Positions 27,701 to 42,700 of a stretch of 64,000 nt of DNA are shown piece after piece. The notes under the pieces are model-generated. The model saw only the letters and a list, made by a program, of their open reading frames with translations, made no database searches and was not told the DNA's origin. The DNA is from Haliclystus octoradiatus (Eukaryota; Cnidaria; Staurozoa; Stauromedusae; Haliclystidae). A program made the translations under genes and the position numbers. Every line of letters begins with the position of its first letter. Positions within the stretch are counted from its first letter, which is position 1. Where the stretch lies: NCBI GenBank assembly GCA_916610825.1, contig OU744447.1, forward strand, positions 15,545,751-15,609,750, read 5' to 3'.

Positions 27701-30700
27701 TAGAAAAAATTAAGTATCTTGAGTCTTTACTTTCATCCTCCAGGCATACTGGAGTTGATGACCCATTTGCATTTGATCTAGGATCAGCTTCAAACCATCG
27801 CAGGGAGGATCCAATCAACCCTCGTTTTGAACCCCTGCAACACCATTATACACATAGACCTTATTCATACGAAGAACTCTTCAGACGTAAACATTTGACT
27901 CCGACACCATATCCAACAACAGTACAGAACTTCAACAGAAGGAAAACAGCTACTCTCCCTACACAATCTGATGCAATGTCTTTCATAGATACTTGGAAAA
28001 CAGAAAAAGCTCCTATTGTTGTCAAACCCATTCCACCCCCAAAACATGTGATGAATGTGACATACTTGGATATACCCATAACAGAAAAAGGTAAGTCCAT
28101 GCTTATCAAAAATAAGATAGATCAGAGATTTAAATCAACAATAAAACACAGTGCATGCACATTGCTAGGGAAAAGCATAAAAAAACAACGCGATAGGGAA
28201 ACTGTTTTTTGTTGTTGTTGTGAAATAGATTGATTGCTCATATTTATTAACTTGATTTTTACTACAACCATATATTCTCATGTAGAAAAATATGATATTT
28301 TCAATAACCTTTTCCTTTATTCACACAAGTATAGCCTTCGATCTACATGTGATAAAATGTTTTAAATTTTTGAATGTAGGCATTTAGCATTCTATTTTTA
28401 AATGGAACATAAAATCTAAAATTAACAATGGATAGACTGTTAATATTTTTATTTCTTGATGCGTGATGAAATATGAGTCATCTTTGTTGAACAATTGATG
28501 ACATAGATATTTTCAAGGATTCTCGATAAACTACTGCACTCTGAAGTTTTGGAAGTTATACAGCATTTTTGTCTGCATCTCTACATACAAACTTGTGTCA
28601 TCTACATTCTACACTCATATTGTATTTTTATTAATGAAGTTATTTTAGGCTTTTAAATTGTTGATAATATAAATATATGGCTTTCGTCTTCATAGGATTT
28701 AACATATTTCAAGTTACACAGAAACCTAATAGTAATCGTAAGAATATAATACCATCAATACAAGCTCCTCAAAACAACGCAAACATTGCTGAAATCACAA
28801 AAGATTTATCAAGTTTAAGTCAAACAGTAAATAATCTTGATGCAAAAGTTAATAAGATACCAACACCAAAGATACTGAAAAACAAACCAGAAAATGAGGA
28901 TGATCTCCACATGGAAACTAAAACAACAATTTCAGCTGCAAGATTACAAGAATTAACACAAAGGGGAGAGCATTCAGAGGACTTCAGTATTGATACGACT
29001 GTAGATGAAGTCTCTGGTATCCATGAAGTCAGCAATCCTGAAAAAGCTGTAAGATTTTCTGGCTATGGTCCAACACTGTCCCAAAAACATCTTCCACATC
29101 CCACCATTAGGAAACTAAGAACACATGGTGTTGTGAATCCAATTCAGCTCCCTAGGCCTACAAAAACAAACCCAGATCTTTCTCAAAATGAAACTGAAAG
29201 AAATCAATCAAATATTGAGAACCTAGCAAACCCATCATTGTCTTCAATTCCATCTTTGAGTGCCAATCAAATGCAATTTGAAGGAGTGCCTAACTTGAAA
29301 GATGAAAGTGGGCATCAACGAGATGAAATACCTAAAGCGCATATTGCATTAAATTTACCTCGTGAGCATCCAACTATACGCAAACCTCTTCCACATCTGC
29401 CATCACAAGATGATTACCAATCTCCAATCAACATGGAAGAATTCCACCAAAGTATTGAAAACAAGACAATTGGTCAAGAAAATATGGAATTTCCTACCGT
29501 TAATCAAAATAATGCATCATACCAACAAGAAATTGCTGGGAATTCAATACTGCCAACCCAAAATCCAAGCAACCCTTCTACCAGAATACAATTTGATGAA
29601 TTTACGTTGGAACGAGGGACACACAAACCAAAAGAAAGAATTCATATCCCTACCACTAACAAAATTCAATTGATAACAGATCCATCTATGAATTCTACGG
29701 AATATACCAATCAACCTATGCAATCAGATGGTGTATCTGAAAGTATCTCTACTGAAGATATGCAAGCAATTGTTTCACATCGAATTAATAAAACAACAAT
29801 GTCGTCTGTAAGTTCGCCATCATCTCATTATGCAGATTTTGGGTCTGTACCTAACGCTAAAAAATCAAGAGTTCCAACTCCTAAAATTTTGCAACATCAG
29901 TTCCATCCCTCACCACGGTATCAATCAATGACAAGACACGCAAAACAATATATACCAGCAAATGCAGGTGAGATAGTTATTTACTATTCTTAAACTTGAA
30001 TTATGTTGAGAACATAGTACATTGTGTAAGCTTCTATTTGAAATAATTAGTTTAGCCTTTCTTGAGCTGGTCTTTGTTCTTCCTAATTTTGTTATTGGAT
30101 TAGTTTTGTATTTGCCATTTCATTGAAAAATATGTTGGTGAGAGGTGTATTATTTAAATTTTTGTAAATAGACAGTCGATGTATAGGGTAGTCACTTATA
30201 TAGATTCAAGTTACTCTTAACTCTGATCTTGGAAACACTCTAGAGAGAGTATTCCATATAGAATATCAGGTAACACATTGTCAAAACACATGGTCTGTAT
30301 ACAATATACATACAATTAGAATGAACCTTCATAAAACAGCAGAAATGATTTCAATTTCTGGGGATGGTTGGATCCTCAAAAGAACAATACAGCAAATGAC
30401 TAAAGAAGAAGATCTGTAAGACTACCTCGGTAGCATAACATTGTAAGAGATCTGTTTCAGACCTCTTGCAATGCTGTGCTCCCGAGTCTGTCGCAGAAAC
30501 AGAAATCTTTACATCAGAGCAATTTGCGTGAAACAACCGACAAATGTTGTAATGGAGTAGCTCTTTAATACCATGACAGGTTGATTTGGAAATGGTTTTG
30601 TCATCTGATACTGTTCATGTATCAGTGTGCAGTTCAAATGTTTTATTATTTTACTGTTTTGTAAACAGTTGCTGCAATTTATGATTTCTTACATTAAAAT

Positions 30701-33700
30701 GGATATTTCTGCTGGAATATCAGCCAGAATTCTAATGTTTTCTATCTCAAATTATCATTGTTGTATTATATAGGAGATGATGGTGTAGTAACCCATTATG
30801 GTTTTGAAACAATCAATTTGAATACAGTTGTTGATGAATCACCCGCTAGCAATAATGCAATACTTGTTAACGGTGCTCATATCAACAAAAAAGATTCCCG
30901 ATGTGGTGCTTCGGTTGAGTTATTTAATGGTGAAGTATTACTTAATGGACATAACTTTAAAGATAAACCAACACATGCCATCACTATAGCAATGTGGGTT
31001 AAACTTAAACGGGATGATGATAACCTATCATTCTTTACTGTACGTCCATCAACACTTGGTAAAGGAGCTACATATGATCTTGAAATTAAAAATGGAAAAA
31101 TTCATTGGAATCATGTTGATAGCGGTTTAAATACTGTTTTTGATTTATGGACAATGCAAAGTTCAACTCTACCGAAAGGGTTGTGGACACATATTGCTGC
31201 TACATATACTTCAAGAATGGGTCGTGCTAAGTTATATGTTGATTCGCAATTGATTGTTACTGGTAATGGTAATGGTCCATGTTCAACTGATTGGCAGGGA
31301 AAAGTAGCAATTGGTCTTGATGGAAATCTACCCGGATTAGTGGACGAGTTTTATATTTTTAATAAGGCTTTATCAGTAACAGATATGAAAGATTTACCAG
31401 AATTATGCAATCTGAATGCTGGTAAGTAACGTGTGTTTTTGAAAAATAAATTAATTGACTTTACTAGCATAATGACACTTTGTCTCTTTGAGTGTGCCTC
31501 TGACCTATTTTTTCCAATTCTGCCTGAACTATCAACCACCATCAATGATAGTGACTTAATGATCGCATAAATGAAGCCAACATCTCCCCACTCTGAGTAC
31601 TTTAATGTCTCTGCAAACAGTTTTGCCTTTGACTCTATCCCACTTATAATCAAGTATGCAACTGCAGAACTCCAATACACTATTATATAGAAATTTTAGT
31701 AATGATGCAATACAATATGCCACAACTAGGTTTTTCAATTCAGTGAGTTATGCTGTAACATAGTTAGAATTTGCAGACTTGTAATGTTATTTAATATGTA
31801 TTAAATTCATGTATACAGATTATCCAATCCCTATGGAGAATGGAGCATTCACAGGTCAGCCATCAGAGGAAGAAAAAGAGAAAAATATTAAAGATCATCA
31901 ACATTCACTTATTAAAGCAAATGAACCACCTGCGAAACAACTTTGTAAACCAAGCTCGATATTTTATGATACTGAATTAAGTGGTGGTAAAGCAAGTGGC
32001 CTATATACATACAAAGGAAAAGTTGGTGGTATCAGAGAATGTATGGACCAATGTTGTGAGGCTGATAAGTGTGATCTTGCTTATGTAGATAATGATTTAT
32101 GTTATCTGGTCACATGTCATTTTCCATCGCTATGTCAACCAGCAAAAGAAGGAAAGTTATTAATTACTGTTGGTTATGTTTTAAGAGGTGGAATTTCAGT
32201 TTATCAACAAGGTATGGTTTATTCTGCTAATTTGTAGACCCCTAAATTAGTAGCTGTCTTTGTGATGGCTTAGTTACAATTAAGATTGATTGCATTGAAA
32301 AGCTTTGGGTTAACTTATTGCTGTCAAGGAACAATAGTGCTCTTGGGAATAATACAGTCCAATACGTTTATAGCCTTTGAAAGTTTCATAGAAGATGTGC
32401 AATCACAATAAATCATTATTATAAGTACATGTAGTGAAACCTGTATACAACAGCCAGCTACGAGAGGTATATAAATTAACCATTATAGACAGGTGACCTT
32501 TATATACAGGTTTGATTCAATAGAAAAATACTATTTTAAACATTGCAAGTGACCATTATAGACAGGTGACCGCTGCATAGAGGTGACCATTATAATAGGT
32601 TTGACTGTATTTTTTCCTTTATATTGTGCTTTCAAGGCCTGATTCACAGAAATCTAATACTATTGTCTATTAAGTGCTTAGCTTATTGTTCTTACATTTC
32701 ACATCAAACAAAGCCCATACCCAATTCATTCTATCAAGTTCACACACTAGCTATCAAATATTTTGTTCAAATATGCTCGCAGCTGTTGCTTGCTAAAACA
32801 TAGTTATTATTGATATTATTTCCATCGTTATACAAGTTTATGTTAAACTTTCAGTTGCTCCAACTGGCGTTCCAGCCATTTCTCCAACTACACAGCCAAT
32901 AACTACATCACCACCTCCACCTCCTACTGCTTGCTTACAAAATATGGTTTATTTTGATGTTGCATTAAGAGGTGGTTGGACAGCTGGCAAATTTACAGAT
33001 AAAGGTTTTGTAACAAGTTTGAAAGAATGTGTTAAACATTGTTGTAACGATACAACATGTGATTTGGCAATGGTTTTAAGCTCAAAATGTTTTACTGTGC
33101 GATGTTATAGTCAGAAAAAATGTCAAACAACAGCTGAAGGGCATGCGCAAATTGCATCTGTGCTACGTCAAGGAGATTCAGACACACGTACGTACTACAA
33201 TTGTGTGATTTGGTATTCATCTTTGCATAAAAATAGAAATGTGTGAGAAGAATCTGAAACATTCATTTCATATGTCAGGTTTGATAATCATTCAAAATAA
33301 TAAGCTAAACTTGTAACTAGCAGTGTGTTTAATTTCATTCCGACCTTCTACATAAGTTGTGAACTCCAAGGCTAATTCAGAAATGAAATTACAATCTTGT
33401 TGTTGGTTTGCACAGAACTGTCAGATCTTACAGTGTCCAGCTAATATCCAAGCCTATCATTGTTCAGATTATCAGAATGCTTTGACCAGGCAAACAGTTA
33501 TCAATACATATTTTTCATTCATTAGGTCACGAAAGCCCACAAACACCCTCTCCAAGACCGAAATTCCATGAAACAGGAAAACCAACTAACAAACAATCAA
33601 CGTCCTCTCCAGTTATAACCTTACCTGGCAAAGCTATGGCTCTTCATTTAACATTTGATAAAATCGACGAAGATAGAATGATTGATTCATCTCTTTATGG

Positions 33701-36700
33701 GAATGATGCTACATTAACAACAGGTAATACACATATGACTTACATCATGACACTATTAACTCATATCACAGCAATGAGGATCCTTTCCTCTCCCCTTCTG
33801 TAAGCTCAGATATTAACCAAAGTAGTAATTGAGAGACAGTATCTTCCTGTCGATGGCACCCGTACAACTTCAATTCTAGAGGAGTGACTCTTCACGCTGC
33901 GACCAGTGCTGTTAAATACTCCTTATTGATCTCAGCCGCAACACTGCAAATCAATTTCAACAGATTTCATTGCAGATAGATAGGTCTTAATTCTCAATTC
34001 TCAATGCACAACAATGTGCCGCAGCTACTCACAATGTAGTTCCATTTGGACCATTCCATCCGCCATCCTAAGATGGTACTCATTTGTTGTTTAAGATAAA
34101 GTCAAGGCTGAGTTGACCTTGGAGGATTTGAACCACAGTCGAACAGATTTGATCAGGGAGTTTGGTTGCTCTGCCATCTGAGCTAATTCTCCCTTGCTTA
34201 TTGCCACATTGCTGATTCAAATTTTTAATAAATTAATTATTTTACAGGAGCTAATATCTCACCTGGAGGCGGTATCCATGGCAATGGTGCATTTTTATAT
34301 GGCGGAGATGTATTACTAGATGGTGAACATTTCCATCCAAAACCAAAAAGTGCTGTGACAATAGCAATGTGGATTAAATTAACAAAAATTGATGGAGTAC
34401 ATTCAATGTTTGATACAATAGGTAGCCATTCAATAAATAAAGAAGGGCAATATCATTTTGAAATTTCAAATAAAAAGATCCGATGGTTTCATAGAAATGA
34501 AAAAGCAAAGCAAGTATTTTCATTAGAAACAGGTCCAATTGTAACCAATAAAAAATGGATGCATATTGCTGGGACATACGATTCGAAAATTGGTGAAGCT
34601 AAAATTTACGTTAATGGTGACATACAGAGTGTTGGTGTAGGCAGTGGCTCATTATCTGATGATTGGGGAACTAAAGCTGGCTTTGGTACTCACTCGGATG
34701 GTAGAGCTATGTCTGGCTATATTGACGATATCTACATTTATACAAGAGCAGTATCACGGGATGAGATCAAGAAATATGTTAAAAAGTTTATTAAGAATGA
34801 AGTACATCCAACTATGACATCTAAGCAACCTCCAACTCATCCCCATACAAAACACACTAAAGGACCCAAACCAACACAAGCTTCTCCAGTTACTAAACGA
34901 ACAACAAAGACAACACCGTCAACTACGAAAGCCACCGTTCCTCAAACCACAGCACCAAAGTTACTTGATGTATGTAACGTTGGTACTGTGTATGAAAAGT
35001 CAGATTTGAAAGGGGGATTAAATGCTGGTAACTTTGTTGACAAAGGACCTGTTCAGGGGATCTTTACATGTATGGAATTGTGTTGTATGTCAAGAACATG
35101 TGACTTGGCTTATTTAATAACCGGCAGATGCTATCTTGTTGAGTGTTATGATGATGATATTTGCAGTGTGGTACCCAAAGGAGTTTCATCCCTTGTACCA
35201 ACCATAGGATTGGTGGACAGACCATGGAAAACAAGAGCATGTAAGTGTTTAGTAAAGGAGAGTTATTTTCTTTCAACCACTAGTTCATAAAACTTCATGG
35301 AGTTCATGAACAGTTCATCGGCAATTCACAATATTTTCATGTCTTTTGCATTTTTCAATGTGTTATCTTTGTAAATTGATAGACAAAGCTAGACTTGCTT
35401 AAGTAGACCTCTATATACCGATGACCTAGACAATATTTGAATACATTTATGAATGAAACATTGGACTATAGAATATTTCACTCTTTAGAAAGAACCATTA
35501 TGCATTTAATAATTGTATAGGGCGACCATTGTGTCAACCTTGGCTGTCTATAATTGAACACAGTTGAATTATGTTGTTTCTGGAATGTATTATTGAAAGG
35601 TTATGTGTTTTTAACAATTTTTTACTATAAAATACCCCTGATATATGTTTTATATATGCCTTTTTGATTCAGCAACTAAGCCAACTACTATCCCAACAAC
35701 AACAGCAACAACAACTATGCAATCTACAACAATACAAACAACACCAATAACAAATGCAACAACAATACCGACCACAACAATATCCATAGAAACAACTACA
35801 TTACCAACTACAACAATAAAACAAACAACAACGCCATCACCAACTAAAGCTAACACAACAACAAAACCATTAAACAAAATGGGAAAAACAACATCGTCAT
35901 TGTCTGAAGTTACTCAAATGAATGAATTACTCTCCCAGCTTGACGAATGTAGTTTTGGACATGTTTTACACCATACAACACTTACAGGTGGACTTAAAGC
36001 TGGCAATTTCTCTCATCAGGGTGCAGCTAGAAATATGGAAGAATGTAAAGCAAAATGTTGTAAACAAAAGTCTTGTGATGTTGCTGTGATGATGAGAGGG
36101 ACATGTTTTGCTGTCAGTTGTAAGAGTTTCATACTATGCAAACCAAGGAAAGCGTCTCTTTCTTCATTTAGTTTGGTGCTTTCTTACCGAAAGAGACCAG
36201 GACTTGAAGGTAAGCCTTACTATTTGACAAATACAGTATTACTGTAATATGTTAGATGTACATGGCAAAGAACTTGTTTTTGTCGATTTATGGATTCACA
36301 AAATGACTAGAGTTGGTACAAGTGTGTTGAATACATTGAGAATTTCAGTGATCCTAGTTACTAACTCATTAATAAGGTCTGTCAATTAACAATCTTTTTA
36401 GTTGACTTGAATTTAGTGTCAGTACTCAATAAGTCTTTAATAAGTCGATGTCTAGCAAATGCACATCCAAAGCATTTACCATTTAAGCTTTCAAATTTAA
36501 ATAATTATACTGTAATGCTTGCGCAATACTGTAGTTGTGTTTCAAAGCAAATGTACATTGTTTTATTATTTACCAGTGTTGTAGCTTGCACTTTGAGCAT
36601 TAATTTGACCCATGTAGCATTGGTCTGCCAAAACTTTATGCAACTTTGTTTTTTTCTCAAATTGACTGAGAAATTCATATATCATGAAATATATCAACTT

Positions 36701-39700
36701 GGTTTACTTTCTCTCTAAGAAATGTCTAAAGCCTATGAAAACGTCACAACAACCCACCAAGTTGAGACTCCACCTATATCACCCCAACTTGCCCAACCTG
36801 TATCAACTCAAATTAGACCAAGTGAAGCTGATTCAAGACACAACAATGGAACAGATGTTGATGTCATAGAACTCCCCAAGCCTCATTATTCCAGTGTTAA
36901 GTCATGGTGTACAACTGATTTTGTTCTTGAGGGCGTCAAATTAGCCGGTGGACTTCATTCTGGACCATACGTTGAAATAGGAAGATTAGATGATATGAAT
37001 GCTTGTCTACATCATTGTTGTCAGTGGAAAGATTGTACTATAGCATTTCTTAACCGTGGTACATGTTATTCTGTACATTGTACAGACCATGATTTATGTA
37101 AAGCTGCTGTTGCTGATTCATTCAGTAGTCTTGGTTATGTTATAAGAGACGGGAAAAGCTTGTACAAATCTGTTCAAGATGCGGTACATGAGAAAGTCTA
37201 CACCGCAAAACCACAAGAAGGACTTCATATATCACCTATTAAAGCACCTTCTATGGGATCAGTACCTTTAATGCCACAACCTGGAAATAAAATAACAATA
37301 ATCAATCCAAATGAGTACAATGCTGCAGCAAAAAGTGCGAATTTGTCAACATTAACACGCCGGCCAGAGATACCTGTACCAAATGTAGCACCTTTACCCC
37401 ATCCAGTTAACACAGAAAGAAATACTGAAAATTATTGTAGAAAACAAGATACATTGCATAATATGAGACTTTTGGGTGGATATCATTCTGGTATATTTTC
37501 TGACCACGGTGAAGTTAATAGTATTGAAACATGTTCTGATTATTGTTGTAAAGACACTGCATGTGATTTAGCATATTTAATATCTGGTAAATGTTATTCT
37601 GTTGCCTGCTTTTCTAAAGAATTGTGTGCAACGTTTAACGTGCGGAATGATTTGATCAATTTGGTTATTGCATTTGTGTCAAGAAACTCAACAGGTACGT
37701 CAAATATTTACTTTCAATTTCTGTCCAAAATATTCCCAACATAAGAATGTGTAAAGACCAATATTAAATATGTTATAAATTGACAACAGTAAAGTTGTCA
37801 ACCTGGAAGCAAATGCTCCGGTGAAAAAATTCCATGAGTTCATGAACGAAAAATTGCCAAATTATTCATGAAATTGTCATGACAGGTCATGCAATGTCCA
37901 TCAAGTGTTCATGAAAATTTGCACAAGTGATTGTTCATTAACCGATTCATGAAATTCTCATGAGCTGTTCACACAGTTTACATATTGCTCACAACCTGTG
38001 TTTAACCTGTTACATATGATGTTCGCAAACTGTTCATAAACTTGTAGAAATTTTCACAAGGAAATATTTTAATATTATTGTAATTTGTGATAAAAAAGTG
38101 ATAAAACCTATCCACGTCTATCCACTTTCAATAATATATATTTGTATTATGTATTATTAGTGTTATTGATATGAATTATATTCATTTAGAAACCACAATC
38201 ACTGATGTTCCAACATCATCAACAACGGTTGGCATAGACGAAACTACAGTTCACAAAGTTGATACAACATCAGAAACAATCCCAACAACTGCACCAACAA
38301 CTTCGACAACTAAGCAAACCACAACCAAGCCCATAACAACAACACCAACAACCATGTCAACAACACAAGTAACAACTGCATCATCAACACCAGTAACTTC
38401 TAAACTTATCCAGCAGCCAACAGAAAGTTTGAAGAAGCCAATTCCAATGAAGCCCACATCTAGACCAGTGACTCCTCCTAACAAAGCTGAGGCTAAAACA
38501 ACATCGAAACCAAAAATAACTCGGGCTAAAACAACACAAAAGAAAAAAATAACTCAACACAATCATAAACCAACAACGAAAAAACAAAACAAAAAACATA
38601 ATAAGAAGGATGCACCAAAAAAAGGCAAAAAGTTAACGAAAGAATATCTGAATTCATTACTCTCGCAACTGCAAGATGAAGACGACGAGTTCAGTGGATT
38701 AGAAATTATGGAAGGACAATCAGAAAAATCAAAAGCAAGGAAGATCAAACCAACCAAAAAACCTGGCTCATTACAAACACTAGTGCATAAGGTTGCATCC
38801 AAGAAAACCCATACAAATAAAAAGGCAAAACTCAAAGCAGTTCATAAGAAACCTGTACTTGTTGAAACAGCTAGCAATCGTAATAAATTACCAGTGCATA
38901 GAAAACCCATGCCTCTGTCATTGAATGATATTCAGACAATTGAAGATCTAAGTCCTGACCCACCAAGTGAGTATGATCTAGCATTTTATGACCATCCAAA
39001 TGAAAACAGTTCATTAACATTCCATTGACAGTTCATGAAAGCCAAATCATTCAAAGTTTATGAACTCAGTAAAAATAACTAGTAATCACGCCTACTACTA
39101 ATTGATTTACTTATATTTGGCTCAATAATCAGTAGTTATTAATCAATCCTTTGAAAAAGTTGATAGTAGATTTGTATAAAAATGTAATTGAAATGTTTTT
39201 GTTGAGTAAAGGATGAGAATGATGATATTGATATTGATAAAATTGCTTTCCATGCATTACCAAATTATAATAATAATAAAACAGCACTATATTACATGGA
39301 CGTGGACGTTTGAATTTATTTATCTTAATTTTAATGACAGTTAAATATACCAATTTCAATCACTCTGTAGAATACAACTTGTTCAGTAATGGTCACTTTA
39401 TAATGTTTAGAATCCGTTCTCTTAAAAGCCCACCTGTGTATAGTTGTCAAAGTATTCAGATCTCATAGATGATTAGAAAGATTTACTGTGTCTACAATTA
39501 CTGTTGTGTAATCACGCATTGCCCTGACTGTAACTCAATACTGTAACAAAAGTGCAGGTATTATCAAGCATGTGAATGTGATGTACTATCAGAACTCATA
39601 AATAACTGAATATTATCTAATTTTTATATGTTTATTATGTATCTGTAGAAGATGTTGGTCGTTGCCCTGCTGACCAGTTTGGATGTGAACATTTTTGCAT

Positions 39701-42700
39701 AAAACTAAAACATGGTGGGCACAGATGCATGTGTCATAGAGGATACAGACTATCTGAAGATGGAAGACATTGTATCAGTAAGTACAATGCTGACATTGCA
39801 TTGATTCTCACCCCTGCGAAAAACAGTTCAGGAGTTCATGAACAGTTCATGAAAATTTGGGGCCATTTAACGTTCATGAATTGTTCAAAAACTGTTCATG
39901 AACAGTCCATGAAGATATTTATTGTAGGCTATAATGGTCATACTGTATTGGTCTTCAATCAAAGGCATTCCACATCCATTCAAAGATTTGCGTTAAATTA
40001 TCTTTTATTGACTTTAGCCCACATGGGAATACAATGTTAATATTTGTGGGTTATTTGGGATTATGGTTGTGGTTGTGGGTTATTTATGGTATATGTTTAG
40101 TGGTGTAGGCTTTGATACCTGGATCATCAGAGGAGGTGCTGTCTCATGCTCGTCATCACCTTTGAAGTATACTTCTACATAAATCACGTAAATTAAAAAA
40201 AATCAGCAGAAAGGTATTAAAAATTGTCAGATAGCTATAAAATTTGGAGGATTTGGCCCCTACGAACTTGCAAAATTTATATTACATTTCACAACTTTCC
40301 AAATACCGTAATTTTCCAAATACAGTACTTCTATTCCAGACTGTTCAAGGTACTTTATTGAAATATGTAGCCATTTACCTGTTAATGTACTTGTGTCTTT
40401 CCTTGAAAAAATGTTTTATAACAGATATGATTATTGATGTAAAACATGAGGTGACTTTGAAGGCTCTAGCCCCAAAATTAATTGTGCGCCCCTTTTGCTC
40501 TCTCAAAAAATGAAGTTCTGTGTTTCTAAATTCTATTCTGAAAATTCTAAAGTTCAATGGAAGAAAAATGTTGGTCCTAACTGTTTCAAATGTCCTCCTT
40601 AAATGTCCTAAATGGGTATAATAATGTATTGGGCATGCCTGATGCAACAATCAATGTGACTGTTAAAATCAACTGAATATATTTTGTCAAATGTATTTCC
40701 ATTTCATTTTATTTCACTTTTAAATTACAGATCAAGTTGAATGTGATGCTAGAGCGCATGGCTGTGATCAATTCTGTGTTTATGATTCCAATGATTTTGT
40801 GTGCCAATGTCGATCTGGATTTTTTAGAAATAAGGCCAATGACGAATGCAAAGGTGAGAACTGTGTGACTTTTTGAGAGGGAACTGAACCAAGGGCCGAT
40901 ATTATCATTTTAAACATAACTTATAGGGCAAAAGGATTGGTGGGCTCTACACGTTTAGAATCACATGCATGTTTGTTGTTTGTATTGTTTCTGCGCCTGA
41001 AACCATGCTGAAACTTGACATTTGAAGCCATGCCGAACCCATGACTGACATTGATCGTTGAATTTATGCTAAGCATAATTCAAGTTGAGCTTGTAACAAC
41101 AGCTGATCAAAATTGCTCCTTCAAATGACCACTGTAATAATGCGATCTCTTTGTTGAGGTAAATTAACCCCTTTCATTCTTCAAAGTGCATGTAGCATTT
41201 GAGATAGTTATAATATTGCATTGAATTGAATGATTATGATGTGCTTGTTTTAGATCTTGATGAGTGTCAAATGGGTATTCATGGTTGTTCTCAAAAATGT
41301 TTAAATACGCTTGGCAGCTACACTTGTACTTGCGATGAAGGATTCCGTCTTACTGATGACAAAATGACATGCGAGGATCTAGGTATGAATGATATATGGA
41401 TGGTACATGATATTTTTAAACATTGAAATAGTAAATCAGATCTAAATCTAGCAAGATACAAATGGCTGCTTAGAAGTCATCTTATCAAGGTTGCCTATTA
41501 CTTCAACTTTAAATATACAGCAGCAGTGCTACGGACAAATCTGCTATAACGGCTATCTCTATATACCGAGCGCATGTTTATAATGCTCTTTACAGAAATC
41601 ATTATTATACTGAATCAACCCTGTATATCAAGGTAGCATGAATAATTGTATCAAGGCAACAGTAGTATACAACTTTCACTGTAATCAGAAGGCTGTAACA
41701 GTGCATGTTTTAAAATACTTGAATAAACAGTCTTTGGTAAATTCACTACTATGGTACATTTTTAAAACTATTTATGTACAGGGTATAAATTGATAGAACT
41801 GTAATTGAATTTGCATCTTTTAAAAGCTAGTGTTTTTGATTCCAGCTATTAATCACAATGGTAAAAAAAATGTTGTGGAAAAAGCTGAAGCAACCTTTTC
41901 TAGTAAGTGTATTTTCCTTTAATTTATATATTGATAATGTTAATATGCTTTTATCTAGTAGAGCATAATTTATGCTAAACGCTGTGTGCTCTTGACTTTA
42001 GCAATGTTGGAATAAAAATTTCTATTGACAAACTTTGAATTAAAGAAAGTGTAAAGTTTGTATTGAATAGACTTTATAAAATGATCATCTAATTTTGATA
42101 TCAATGTTTTATGTAAATCCTTTTTCTGTGTTCATACTATAATTGTTTTAAATACGCGTCAACAAGAAAGACAGATTCTAACTCTGCAATCTGATTGGCC
42201 AGAAGAGTGTGTAAAAAATATAAGATAATTATTGTTTTAAGGAATGCTAAGAAATTTAATTTAGAAACTTCTCTAGAGCTCTGTGAGAAAAGAATGAAGC
42301 ATTTTTAATTTAAATTTCACTTGGATTGCTAGTTAATAAAATTTCCTGTATCATTTTGTGAGTACAGTAGTCAAATCAGATTTCAAAGATTGTTTTTCAT
42401 TTTAAATAAAAGGCTACCACGCATAACTTGTTGTGTATTTTATTTCATACTACACTTTTTAGTTCCGGCAACTGTCTCAACATTCTACAAACATACAACA
42501 ATAAAACAAGGCTCAAACATCCTGTTATCATGTGATGCAAGAGGCTATCCAGCACCAAAAATAGCTTGGACATTAAACGGCGGTAATATCATCCCATCAA
42601 ATTCAGCAAAAAACCGTTATGTTGTCATGCCTGATGGTGGTTTATTAATTGAGCATACAAGAATGACAGACAGTGGTGCGTATCATTGTGTTGCGTCTAA

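Noticed and set aside
34110-34193. A functional tRNA gene on the minus strand
   Set aside because: A and B boxes are present, but the acceptor and T stems do not pair. It is a SINE head, not a tRNA.
35690-35880. A CRISPR-like or satellite array in the ACA/ACT-rich region
   Set aside because: The repetition is codon-level Thr coding of a mucin tract inside an exon, with irregular periods and no spacers.
36407-36718. 103-codon open frame before the double-MANEC exon
   Set aside because: It lies wholly in an intron, has no domain, and the splice acceptor at 36718-36719 sets the true exon start.
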